From assembly GCA_963711065.1 (NCBI GenBank), contig CAVQCO010000003.1:1-64000 (forward strand): a stretch of DNA of 64,000 nucleotides, written 5' to 3'. Source of the stretch: Bog-473 sp963711065. Lineage in GTDB: Bacteria; Actinomycetota; Acidimicrobiia; Acidimicrobiales; RAAP-2. Both the position numbers and the translations under genes were made by a program. Below the pieces are notes generated by a model. The model did no database searches. It was not told the origin of the DNA and saw only the letters and a list, made by a program, of their open reading frames with translations. Shown here in pieces: positions 7,496 through 15,989 of the stretch; position 1 is the stretch's first letter; every line of letters begins with the position of its first letter.

Positions 7496-8017
7496 TCAGC
7501 GTTTTGTGGTGGGCGACGCCTCTTCCTGCTCCTCGTGCGTGAGGTGCTCGTCGAACTCCTCGAGCTCAATCCGGAACAGCCGGTTGAACAGCAACAGCTT
7601 GGCGACCCAGAAGATGCCGAACGACAGCACGTTGGCCAGGAGCACGAGCAGCGTCGTCTCGAAGTGGTCGAGGTTGTACTTGATCGCGACGTGGCGGGCG
7701 GCGGCCGCGCCGACGATGGAGAAGGCGATACCGATGGCCGCGAGGGTCCAGAACGGCACCACCTCCTTCAAGAAGTGCGACCGACCGTGCTTGCCCCAGG
7801 CCCACTTGCGGTTGAGCCAATAGGAGGGGAACGTGGCGACGATGTTGCCGAAGACCGTGCTCGGCACCTCGCTCCAGAGGTGCAGCGCCCCGTAGACGAT
7901 GGCGATGACGACGAGGGAGACGCAGGTCGAGATGACCGAGACCATGGTGTAGCGGAAGATCTTCCGCCCCTCATGGGTGTGCAACCAGTCGTCGAGGGCC
8001 CGCAGCCGGGAGCGCAC
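7496..8017 (-). CDS. GtrA-like membrane protein
   Basis: This 173-residue protein has four predicted membrane helices (around residues 22-48, 55-72, 88-108 and 120-145). The motif FPSYWLNRKWAWGKHGRSHF between helices 2 and 3 is typical of the GtrA family (PF04138), whose members are thought to move polyprenyl-linked sugars across the membrane or assist glycosyltransferases. A charged C-terminal tail (EEFDEHLTHEEQEEASP) follows. It is not beside a glycosyltransferase gene; the nearest is the MptB-like gene 1 kb away. Confidence 0.85.
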   Translation of the reverse strand: MRSRLRALDDWLHTHEGRKIFRYTMVSVISTCVSLVVIAIVYGALHLWSEVPSTVFGNIVATFPSYWLNRKWAWGKHGRSHFLKEVVPFWTLAAIGIAFSIVGAAAARHVAIKYNLDHFETTLLVLLANVLSFGIFWVAKLLLFNRLFRIELEEFDEHLTHEEQEEASPTTKR

Positions 8018-8061
8018 CAGGTCACCCTAGCGTGGCCGCCAATTGCCCTCCTGGCAGCCCG

Positions 8062-9267
8062 CTACCGACCAGCTGTGAGCAGTCGGTTGGCCCGGGCGAC
8101 CTGGCCGAACCAGTGGGCGCTGGGCTTGGGGCGGCGCTCGAAGGTGTCCGGCGCGACGGCGACCAGCCCGAATTTCGGTCCGTACCCCAGGTGCCACTCG
8201 AAGTTGTCCAGGAGGCTCCACACGAAATAGCCCCGCAGGTCGATGCCCTCGGTGATGCAGCGGTGGGCGCTCGCAATGGCATCGGAGAGGAACGCAATGC
8301 GTTCGGAGTCGTCGGCGGTGGCGATCCCGTTCTCGGTGACCACCACCGGCCTGCCGCTCACGGACGCGGCCCGGCGCACGGTGTGCTCGACCGCCTGGGG
8401 CCAGCGCTCGTCGCCCATCTGGGTCACCGGGACGGCCGGATCGTTCGGCGCCACTCCGTCGGCGTCGAAGTGCATCCGGGTGTAGCACTGCACGCCGACG
8501 AAGTCGTCGTCGCCGGTGGCGCGCAGGAAGACGTTCTCCAGCATCTCCTCGGCGGCGTCGCGCAGCGTCTCCCCGCCCTCCTCGGCGGTGATCTCGGCCA
8601 TGGACAGGGTGAGCCCCACCGGGAAGTCCCCGGGCCCGGCCCGCAGGGCCTCCACCGCCAGGCGGTGGGCCCGCACCATCGCCTCGTTGACGGCGGCGTA
8701 CCGGACGAAGTCCTCCTTGACGCCGGGCGGGTACTCACCCTGGAAGTACCCCATGACCGCCACCACGTTGGGCTCGTTGATCGTGCAGGCCCATCCGATG
8801 AGGTCTCCGAGGTGGCCCGCCGCCCGGGTCACGAACCGGGCGAAGAGCTCCGGGGCGTCCGGTGCCTCCCAGCCCCCGCGCCGGGCCAGCCACAGCGGCG
8901 TCGTGAAATGGTGGAACGTGACCACGGGGACGATCCCGTGCCCGTGGCACGCCGCACAGACGCGCCGGTAGTGCTCCAGCGCCGCGGTCGAGAACTCCCC
9001 CTCGGCGGGCTCGATGCGACTCCACTCGAGCGAGAAGCGGTACGCACCGAGCCCCATGTCGGCCACCAGTTGCAGGTCCTCACGCCAGCGGTGGAACGAG
9101 TCGCAGGCGTCCCCGCTCGGTTCGAGCGTGCCCGAGGTCGGCTCGTGCTCCCAGGCCCACCAGTCGTTGTTGACGTTGCCGCCCTCGATCTGGTGCGCCG
9201 CCGTGGCGACCCCCCAGGTGAACCCATCGGGGAAGGTGAGCTCGCCGGCCGGGGCAGCAGGTGTCAT
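8062..9267 (-). CDS. Beta-glucosidase, glycoside hydrolase family 1
   Basis: This 401-residue GH1 enzyme hydrolyses beta-glucosides with retention. The N-terminal signature FPDGFTWGVATAAHQIEGG is complete. The acid/base Glu is E165 in TINEPN and the nucleophile is E312 in VVTENG. It has no signal peptide, so it is cytoplasmic. The usual GH1 length is 440-480, so this one is compact, missing some loop length in the second half. The ATG at 9267 lies 75 bp from the divergent thioesterase gene. The natural substrate (cellobiose or other beta-glycosides) is not determined by sequence. Confidence 0.93.
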   Translation of the reverse strand: MTPAAPAGELTFPDGFTWGVATAAHQIEGGNVNNDWWAWEHEPTSGTLEPSGDACDSFHRWREDLQLVADMGLGAYRFSLEWSRIEPAEGEFSTAALEHYRRVCAACHGHGIVPVVTFHHFTTPLWLARRGGWEAPDAPELFARFVTRAAGHLGDLIGWACTINEPNVVAVMGYFQGEYPPGVKEDFVRYAAVNEAMVRAHRLAVEALRAGPGDFPVGLTLSMAEITAEEGGETLRDAAEEMLENVFLRATGDDDFVGVQCYTRMHFDADGVAPNDPAVPVTQMGDERWPQAVEHTVRRAASVSGRPVVVTENGIATADDSERIAFLSDAIASAHRCITEGIDLRGYFVWSLLDNFEWHLGYGPKFGLVAVAPDTFERRPKPSAHWFGQVARANRLLTAGR

Positions 9268-9341
9268 GCCGCCGCAGGGTAGCGGGGGCCGCGCCGACGT
9301 GCCCGTGCGCCGCCGATTCGCCCGCCTGCGAACATGGGCGG

Positions 9342-10223
9342 ATGAGCACGTCCCTGGACTTCCTCGTCGACCTGCTTGACCTCGAACCCATAGAGGTCAA
9401 CATCTTCCGCGGCATCCAGCCCAACGAGGAGCGCCAGCGCGTGTTCGGGGGGCAGGTGGCCGGGCAGGCGCTGATGGCGGCGGGACGCACCGTCGAGCAC
9501 GGCAGGGTCCACTCGCTGCACTCGTACTTCCTGCGACCGGGCGACCCGACGGTGCCGATCCTCTACGAGGTCGACCGGATCCGCGACGGCAGGTCCTTCA
9601 CCACCCGCCGCGTCGTCGCCGTGCAGCACGGCCGCGCCATCTTCAACCTCTCGGCCTCCTTCCACGACCCCGAGGAAGGCCTGGAGCACCAATTCCCGAT
9701 GCCCGACGTGCCGCCGCCCGAGAGCCTCCCGCCGCTCTTCGAGCGGCTCGAGCCCTGGAAAGACGAGATGGTCGACTGGTTCGAGCGGCCCCACCCGATC
9801 GACCAGCGCTACATCGGGGACCTCCCCTGGCACCACGCGGGCCCGGGCGAGCCCTACCAGCGGCTGTGGATCCGGGCCGACGGGGAGCTGCCCGATGATC
9901 CCCTCCTGCACGCCTGCGTGGCGACCTACGCCTCGGACATGTCGCTCGTCGACACCATCCTGGCCTCGCACGACGTGCGGTGGGACGACCCGGACTTCAT
10001 GGGTGCCAGCCTCGACCACTGCATGTGGTTCCACCGGCCGTTCCGTGCCGACGACTGGCTGCTCTACGACATGGACTCGCCCGTGGCCGCCGGTGGCCGG
10101 GGCTTGGCCCGCGGCTTCCTCTACGACCGGGCGGGCAGCCTGTGCGTCTCGCTCGCCCAGGAGGGCCTGGTGCGGATGCGACGGCCGGCGCCGACGTCCT
10201 ACCGGACCGCCATCGGGACGTAG
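9342..10223 (+). CDS. tesB: Acyl-CoA thioesterase II
   Basis: This 293-residue double-hotdog TesB protein hydrolyses medium and long acyl-CoA to free fatty acid and CoA. Markers are NIFRGIQPNEERQRVFGGQV, HSLHSYFLRPGD, RSFTTRRVVAVQHGRAIFNL, VATYASDMSLVDTI (catalytic Asp in the Asp/Ser/Gln triad) and LDHCMWFHRPFRADDWLLYD. I chose the ATG at 9342 because the open frame above it is Cys/Arg-rich and unlike the family. Its last 25 bases overlap the 3' end of the convergent gltA. Confidence 0.94.
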   Translation: MSTSLDFLVDLLDLEPIEVNIFRGIQPNEERQRVFGGQVAGQALMAAGRTVEHGRVHSLHSYFLRPGDPTVPILYEVDRIRDGRSFTTRRVVAVQHGRAIFNLSASFHDPEEGLEHQFPMPDVPPPESLPPLFERLEPWKDEMVDWFERPHPIDQRYIGDLPWHHAGPGEPYQRLWIRADGELPDDPLLHACVATYASDMSLVDTILASHDVRWDDPDFMGASLDHCMWFHRPFRADDWLLYDMDSPVAAGGRGLARGFLYDRAGSLCVSLAQEGLVRMRRPAPTSYRTAIGT

Positions 10224-11473
10224 GCGCGGGCCTCCGGGCCGATGTAGAGCTGGCGCGGGCGGGCGATCTTGGAGTCCTGGTCGAGCATCTCCTGCCAGTG
10301 CGAGAGCCAGCCTGCCGTACGCGGGATGGCGAACAGGACGGGGAACATCTCGAGCGGGAATCCCATGGCCTGGTAGATCAGACCGGAGTAGAAGTCCACG
10401 TTCGGGTAGAGCCGCCGCGACGTGAAGTACTCGTCACTCAGCGCGATCTCCTCGAGCTTCAGTGCGATGTCCAGCAACGGGTTCTTGCCGGTGACCGCGA
10501 AGACCTCGTCGGCCGTCCGCTTGATGATCTTGGCCCGCGGGTCGTAGCTCTTGTAGACGCGGTGCCCGAAGCCCTGCAGACGCTGCCCTCCGGTGCCGGC
10601 CTTGACGGTCGCGATGAAGTCGGGCACGTTCTCGATGCTGCCGATGTCGGTCAGCATGCGGATCACCGCCTCGTTGGCCCCGCCGTGGCGAGGCCCGTAC
10701 AGCGCTGCGGCTGCGGCGGCGGTGGCGGAGTAGGGATCCGAGTGCGACGAGCCGACGACCCGCATGGCCGTGGTCGAGCAGTTCTGCTCGTGGTCGGCGT
10801 GGAGGATGAACAGGATGTCGAGGGCCCGGGCCAGGACGGGGTCGGCTTCGAACCGGGGCTCGGCGACCTTCCAGAGCATGGAGAGGAAATTCGGGGTGAA
10901 GTCGAGAGAGTTGTCGGGGTAGACGAAGGGCATCCCGACGCTGAAGCGGTGGGCGGCGGCGGCCAGCGTGGGCATCTTGGCGATCAGGCGGATGATCTGC
11001 TTGTTGCGGGACTCCGGATCGAAGATGTCCTTGGCGTCGAGGTAGAAGGTCGACAGCGCGGCGACCGCCGAGACGAGCATGCCCATGGGATGCGCGTCGT
11101 AGTGGAAGCCCTCGAGGAAGCGCTTGCGGACGTTCTCGTGGATGAAGGTGTGGTACGTGACGTCGTGGCGCCAGGCGGCGAACTGCTCCTCGGTGGGCAA
11201 CTCCCCGCGCAGGAGGAGGTACGCCACCTCGAGGTAGGTCGAGTTCTCGGCCAGCTCCTCGATGGGATAGCCGCGGTAGCGCAGGATCCCCGCATCGCCG
11301 TCGAGATACGTGATGGCGCTCTCGCACGCCGCCGTCGACAAGAAGCCGGGATCGTAGAACCAGACCCCGGGCAGCAGCTTCGCCCACTCCTCGGCCGATA
11401 CCCCGCCGTTGACGAGCGGAATCTCAATGGACTCGCCATTGCGATTGTCCGTGATCGTGATGCTCTCGGCCAC
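10199..11473 (-). CDS. gltA: Citrate synthase
   Basis: This 424-residue type of citrate synthase condenses oxaloacetate and acetyl-CoA at the entry of the TCA cycle. It matches the E. coli-like hexameric class in length and in GDAGILRYRGYPIEELAE, HADHEQNCSTTAMRVVGSSH, YGPRHGGANEAVIRML, GFGHRVYKSYDPRAKI and VDFYSGLIYQAMGFP, which hold the catalytic His, His and Asp. The open frame extends far upstream, but the GTG at 11473 is the credible start: GGAGGG lies seven bases before it and the protein then begins MAESITITDN. Confidence 0.96.
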   Translation of the reverse strand: MAESITITDNRNGESIEIPLVNGGVSAEEWAKLLPGVWFYDPGFLSTAACESAITYLDGDAGILRYRGYPIEELAENSTYLEVAYLLLRGELPTEEQFAAWRHDVTYHTFIHENVRKRFLEGFHYDAHPMGMLVSAVAALSTFYLDAKDIFDPESRNKQIIRLIAKMPTLAAAAHRFSVGMPFVYPDNSLDFTPNFLSMLWKVAEPRFEADPVLARALDILFILHADHEQNCSTTAMRVVGSSHSDPYSATAAAAAALYGPRHGGANEAVIRMLTDIGSIENVPDFIATVKAGTGGQRLQGFGHRVYKSYDPRAKIIKRTADEVFAVTGKNPLLDIALKLEEIALSDEYFTSRRLYPNVDFYSGLIYQAMGFPLEMFPVLFAIPRTAGWLSHWQEMLDQDSKIARPRQLYIGPEARAYVPMAVR

Positions 11474-11547
11474 TGAAGAGCCCTCCAATTCCTGAATTCG
11501 GTGCGATCCGATCCTATGACCACCGTGCGACGCCGGTCGACACGCGG

Positions 11548-12678
11548 TCAGCCGGCGTGGCGGGCCCGTGGTTCGGTGCCCGGAGCGACCTGGAGCACCT
11601 GCTGGAGGACCGTGCCCACCGTCGCGCCTTGACCCGTCGGCAGGACGACAGCGACCGTGAGCGCATAGCTCGTCCCCGGCGTGACGCCGAAGACCACCGT
11701 GGGCAGCGTCACCGAGGCTCCCAGCATCAGGCCGGCCGATTCGACCCGGGTGACGGTGGTCCCCGACGACTGGTTGGCCAACGTGAAACGGACCGAGGCG
11801 TGCGGCTCGTCGGCCGAGCCGTTGTTGGCGAGCACCGCGGTGATGCCGACCTGTGAGGTGGGGCTGAGGACCGAGACGCCCGCCGGCGTGCCCTGCGGCG
11901 CGGGGAGCGCAGGCGGGTCGAGGCGCACCGTGCGCAGCAAGAGGTAGTGCGTCGTGATCAGTGTCGGCGAGGTGGCGAGCAGATCGACGTCCGACGCGAC
12001 GCTTCCCGGCTGCCACAGCTGCGCGTCGGTCACCCAGACCGACGCAGGGAGCCTGCCGTGGCCGGGTGCGGCGGCGAGCGAGCGTCGCGCCGACCGGTAG
12101 AGACTGTCCGATCGCGCCAGCATGGCGCCGACCGCGGCGATGCGGTTCGTCGCCTGGTCGGCGGACAGCAACACGGTCCCCGCCGCCGCCGAGTTGGTGG
12201 CGTCGGTCGACGGCGCGCCCGCAGGCTGCGTGGGTCGCATCCCGAGGAACCCGTCGATGGTCGTCCGGAGCTGGGCCAACGACTGGGCCCGCTCGGCGAA
12301 GGCGGCGGCGAACTGGGCGGCACCCGATCCGGGCGCGGCCGAACCGGCCGCCAGCGCCGCGCGGTCCGCCTGGCCGGCTGTCTGCTCCACGGCGCTGTCG
12401 AGCCCGGCCTGGATCGTCTGGCGGGTCTGCGTCGACAAGTCGGCGAGGAGACGGCGCACCTGCGACGCGGTCGCATTGGACTGGGTGGCGACGACGCCGC
12501 CCTGGGCGGCCAGCGACCGGTCGGAATTGGCGTGGTAGCCCTGCGACTGCGTCGACTCCTGGGTGAGCCCTCCCACGAGGAGTGCGAGCAGGACCACCAC
12601 CGCCACGAGCAGGATGACCGGTCGGGCGGACGATCGACGGCGCGCGCGTCGGCGTGGCCAGCGTGGCGACATCGCCAC
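11548..12678 (-). CDS. Membrane-anchored protein of unknown function
   Basis: I do not recognise this 376-residue protein. Residues 1-20 are strongly basic (RRRARRRSSARP), followed by one hydrophobic segment (ILLVAVVVLLALLVGG), so it is a type II anchor with the rest outside. Residues 45-165 are Ala/Gln/Arg-rich and probably helical. The last 150 residues look like a beta-sandwich: GITAVLANNGSADEPHASVR, then FTLANQSSGTTVTRVES and TPGTSYALTVAVVLPTGQGA recall CARDB or Ig-like domains that bind cell-surface partners. It ends 75 bp upstream of the gltA start and is followed upstream by sqdB (26-bp gap), so it might be co-transcribed with sqdB. Confidence 0.7.
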   Translation of the reverse strand: MAMSPRWPRRRARRRSSARPVILLVAVVVLLALLVGGLTQESTQSQGYHANSDRSLAAQGGVVATQSNATASQVRRLLADLSTQTRQTIQAGLDSAVEQTAGQADRAALAAGSAAPGSGAAQFAAAFAERAQSLAQLRTTIDGFLGMRPTQPAGAPSTDATNSAAAGTVLLSADQATNRIAAVGAMLARSDSLYRSARRSLAAAPGHGRLPASVWVTDAQLWQPGSVASDVDLLATSPTLITTHYLLLRTVRLDPPALPAPQGTPAGVSVLSPTSQVGITAVLANNGSADEPHASVRFTLANQSSGTTVTRVESAGLMLGASVTLPTVVFGVTPGTSYALTVAVVLPTGQGATVGTVLQQVLQVAPGTEPRARHAG

Positions 12679-12703
12679 AGAAAATACAGCCCGAGGTGCT
12701 GAC

Positions 12704-13906
12704 TTACACCGCGAGGAAGGAAGAACCGGGCGTTTCGCCCACCGTGGTCAGCGTGCTGGCGCTGGAGCGCCACTGCACGGTCGGCGCGATCGCCCGCACG
12801 TCCACCCGGTCCCTGTGGCGCTCCACCAGGTCGAGGATGTCTCGGATCACCTCGTCGGTGAGGAGGTGCGGCTTGAGGCCGAGGTCCAGAAGCTTGGTGT
12901 TGGCGGCCTTGAAATAGTGCTCCTCGCGCTCGACCCGCGGATTGCTCAACCCCTCTGCGATGTCGACCCGCGTCGGGCACACCCGCTTGACCATTTCCGC
13001 CATGTCGCGCACCGAGAAGGACTCGGTGAATTGGTTGAAGACACGGAACTCGCCGCGCTCGGCCGGGTTCTCGAGGGCCAAGGCGACACAGGCCAACGTG
13101 TCGCGGATGTTCAGCATGCCGCGGGTCTGGCCACCGGCCCCGTACACGGTCAGGGGGTGCCCCGTGACCGCCTGGACGCAGAAGCGGTTGAGCACGGTTC
13201 CGAAGACGCCGTCGTAGTCGAAGCGGGTCGCCAGGACCGGGTCGAGGTCGGTCTCCTCGGTCGACTGTCCGTACACGATGCCCTGGTTGAGGTCCGTCGA
13301 GCGCAGCCCCCAGACCCTGCAGGCGAACATGATGTTGTGGCTGTCATGCACCTTGGACAGGTGGTAGAAGGAGCCCGGCTGCTTGGGGTACGGCAAGACG
13401 TCGGTCCGACCCTTGTGGGTGATCTCGATGAACCCTTCCTCGATGTCGATGTCGGGATAGCCGTACTCCCCCATCGTGCCGAGCTTGACCAGGTGGATGG
13501 ACGGGTCGGTCTCCGCGATGGCGTACATCAGGTTGAGGGTGCCGACGACGTTGTTCACCTGCGTGTAGACCGCGTGCTCGCGGTCGATCATGGAGTAGGG
13601 CGCCGAACGCTGTTCGCCGAAGTGCACGACGGCATCGGGCTTCGACTCGGCGACCACGCCGTAGGTGAAGGCGGCGTCGGTGAGATTGCCGACGCGGACG
13701 TTGACCGAGTGTCCCGACAGTTGCTCCCAACGTGTCACGCGATCGTGAAGGGAGGCGATCGGCGTCAGGCTGTCCACGCCCATCTCGCGGTCGTACTCCC
13801 GGCGAACGAGGTTGTCGACGACGGTGATCTCGTGTCCCCGGGCCGACAGGTGCAGCGCGGTCGGCCAACCGAGATAGCCGTCCCCACCGAGAACCAGAAT
13901 CTTCAT
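12704..13906 (-). CDS. sqdB: UDP-sulfoquinovose synthase (SQD1/SqdB)
   Basis: The enzyme makes UDP-sulfoquinovose from UDP-glucose and sulfite, the head-group donor for sulfolipid (SQDG). The 400-residue protein follows plant SQD1 nearly throughout: the NAD-binding GGDGYLGWPTALHLS, VDNLVRREYD, VVHFGEQRSAPYSMIDR, KLGTMGEYGYPDIDIEEG and PYPKQPGSFYHLSKVHDSHN. The catalytic residues are in place at Thr144 (TMGEYG), Tyr181 and Lys185. The ATG at 13906 is chosen because the protein then starts MKILVLGGDGY; the open frame above is unrelated. No sulfolipid glycosyltransferase (SqdX or SqdD type) lies in the window. The 150 bp upstream are visibly richer in A+T than the surroundings and may hold the promoter. 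Confidence 0.93.
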   Translation of the reverse strand: MKILVLGGDGYLGWPTALHLSARGHEITVVDNLVRREYDREMGVDSLTPIASLHDRVTRWEQLSGHSVNVRVGNLTDAAFTYGVVAESKPDAVVHFGEQRSAPYSMIDREHAVYTQVNNVVGTLNLMYAIAETDPSIHLVKLGTMGEYGYPDIDIEEGFIEITHKGRTDVLPYPKQPGSFYHLSKVHDSHNIMFACRVWGLRSTDLNQGIVYGQSTEETDLDPVLATRFDYDGVFGTVLNRFCVQAVTGHPLTVYGAGGQTRGMLNIRDTLACVALALENPAERGEFRVFNQFTESFSVRDMAEMVKRVCPTRVDIAEGLSNPRVEREEHYFKAANTKLLDLGLKPHLLTDEVIRDILDLVERHRDRVDVRAIAPTVQWRSSASTLTTVGETPGSSFLAV

Positions 13907-14057
13907 CCTCACCCTTTGTGCTCGCTCGGGCTCCGCAATTGTTACGGAGTCATGTCGATTCATCATGGGACAAAATCCTGAATTCAACCTGTGTGGAGCC
14001 TGTAATTGGTGTGAGTTCAGGGGTTTTCCCTGGGGCGGCAGCTTAATTAGGCGGAAA

Positions 14058-15989
14058 TCACTCCTCGGGGATGGTCGGCTCGGCTTCCCCCCACAGCGCC
14101 CGCCGTAGTCCCGACGCCCGGGTGATCGGCCGTTCGATCGCCGTGCGAAGAAGATCCTCGGTCCCGACGAGGATCAACCTCTCCCGGGCGCGGGTGGCGG
14201 CCGTATAGAGCAGCTCGCGGGTCAGAACCCGCGAATCGGCGCTCGGCAGCAGGAAGGCGACGACGTCGAACTGTGAGCCCTGGCTCTTGTGGACCGTCAT
14301 CGCGTAGACCGTGTCCACGGCGGCCAGCCGGGCGGGACTCACCTCGGCCACGCCGTCACCGCGCTGGAAGGCCGCCACCAACCGGTCGCCGGCGGAGACG
14401 ACGACCCCGGTGTCCCCGTTGTAGAGCTCCAACCCGTAGTCGTTCTCCGTCACGATGAGCGGCCGCCCCACGTACCAAGCCGAACCAGTGGCGAACCCCG
14501 GGACCTCGGCCCGGAGCCAGTTCTCGACGTGTGCCATCCACGCGGCCACGCCCTCGGGTCCCCGGCGGTGCGCGCACAGGAGTCGGAAGCGGCCGAGCGC
14601 CGCGATGGACTCCCGCGCCTCACCCGCTCGCGCCGCCTGAATGACCTGGCGGCCGCACTCGACCGCGAGGCTGCGTACGGCATCGACGACTGCCGCGGAA
14701 GGCGCCTGGCCCGCGTCCTCGGGAATCCAATGCAGTTTCGGGTCACCCCTCCGGAGCACGCCCAGCGCGCCCGTGGCGTCGCCACGCTGGATCGCTTCGG
14801 CGAACTCGGCGATCGCGCCTCCGAAGCGGTGCACGCGGCGGAGAAGGACGATGCCGTTCCCGATACCCGAGGACGAGATCGCACCGGCAACGGGGAATGG
14901 AACGGTGTCCGCGGTCACTGCGGCGAGGCGTCTTCGCGTCTCGGCGTCCATGCAGAACCCGTCGGCGGCCGGGCCGACGATGTCGCCCAACACGGCGCCG
15001 GCCTCGACCGAGGCCAGCTGCTCGGGATCTCCGACGAGAATGAGGCGGGCCCCGGGGCGAACCGCCTCGGTCACCCGCGCCATCATGGTGAGCGACACCA
15101 TCGATGTCTCGTCGATCACCACGACGTCATGGGGCAGATGGTTGTTGCGGTTGTGGCGGAACCGGGTGCGGTTGCCCGGGTTGAAACCGAGGAGTCGGTG
15201 CAGCGTGGTCCCCTCGAGCGTGCCGAGATGTGCACGGACCCCTTCTTCGGTCTCCATCACCGACGCCTCGCCACGCACGGCTTCCTCGAGTCGTGCCGCC
15301 GCCTTGCCGGTCGGCGCCGCCAAGGCGATCCGCGGCGGCCGGGCACCGGCTCCCGCGTGTTGCTCGAGGATGAGCGCCAGGACCCGGGCCACGGTCGTGG
15401 TCTTGCCTGTGCCCGGTCCGCCGGCGATCACCGACACGTTCCGCAAAACCGCGGTCGCCGCCGCCATCCGCTGGAGGTCCGGGATCTCCGTGTTGACGAA
15501 CAGCCGGGCCAGTCCGGCCCTCAACACCGCGTCGTCGACGCCGTCGACGGGTGCGGCGGCGCGTCGTCGCAGATCGGTAGCGACAGACTTCTCGTCCGTC
15601 CACAGCCGGTTCAGGTAGAGGTTCGCTCCCTCGAGCTGGAGCGGCAGGTCCGGCCCCACGACGGCGGACTCGGACATGCGCCTCACCCAGTCGTCCGGCT
15701 CGGCCCAGGGCAGCACGCCGAGATCGGAGGGCGAGTCGCTGTCCGAGCTCGCGGTGTCGCGGATGGTCTGCAGATCGACGCATACGTGACCCAGGCGCGG
15801 TGCGCGGGCGGCAAACGCCACGCCGAGCTGCACGACATCGTCCACCGTGCCGCTCAGGCGACACAGGCGGAGGGCGACGTGCAGGTCGGACGTCGCCAGG
15901 ACCCCGGCCTGGTTGAACGCCTGCAGCAACCCACCGGCGCCCTGGGCGTGTGCCACGTCGAAGCGGTCCAACCCGTCGAGGGCCGTCAC
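14058..15989 (-). CDS. recD: RecBCD subunit RecD (exodeoxyribonuclease V alpha chain)
   Basis: This is a 5'-3' helicase of superfamily 1B and the fast motor of RecBCD. The 643-residue protein shows Walker A GGPGTGKTTTVAR, Walker B VVIDETSMVSL, RLILVGDPEQLASVEAGAVL and the C-terminal helicase motif YAMTVHKSQGSQFDVV. The GTG start at 15989 overlaps the recB stop by a GTGA junction, so translation is coupled. The open frame continues upstream into recB, but that part is only the shadow of recB. An acidic insert (residues about 55-65) is unremarkable. Confidence 0.95.
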   Translation of the reverse strand: MTALDGLDRFDVAHAQGAGGLLQAFNQAGVLATSDLHVALRLCRLSGTVDDVVQLGVAFAARAPRLGHVCVDLQTIRDTASSDSDSPSDLGVLPWAEPDDWVRRMSESAVVGPDLPLQLEGANLYLNRLWTDEKSVATDLRRRAAAPVDGVDDAVLRAGLARLFVNTEIPDLQRMAAATAVLRNVSVIAGGPGTGKTTTVARVLALILEQHAGAGARPPRIALAAPTGKAAARLEEAVRGEASVMETEEGVRAHLGTLEGTTLHRLLGFNPGNRTRFRHNRNNHLPHDVVVIDETSMVSLTMMARVTEAVRPGARLILVGDPEQLASVEAGAVLGDIVGPAADGFCMDAETRRRLAAVTADTVPFPVAGAISSSGIGNGIVLLRRVHRFGGAIAEFAEAIQRGDATGALGVLRRGDPKLHWIPEDAGQAPSAAVVDAVRSLAVECGRQVIQAARAGEARESIAALGRFRLLCAHRRGPEGVAAWMAHVENWLRAEVPGFATGSAWYVGRPLIVTENDYGLELYNGDTGVVVSAGDRLVAAFQRGDGVAEVSPARLAAVDTVYAMTVHKSQGSQFDVVAFLLPSADSRVLTRELLYTAATRARERLILVGTEDLLRTAIERPITRASGLRRALWGEAEPTIPEE

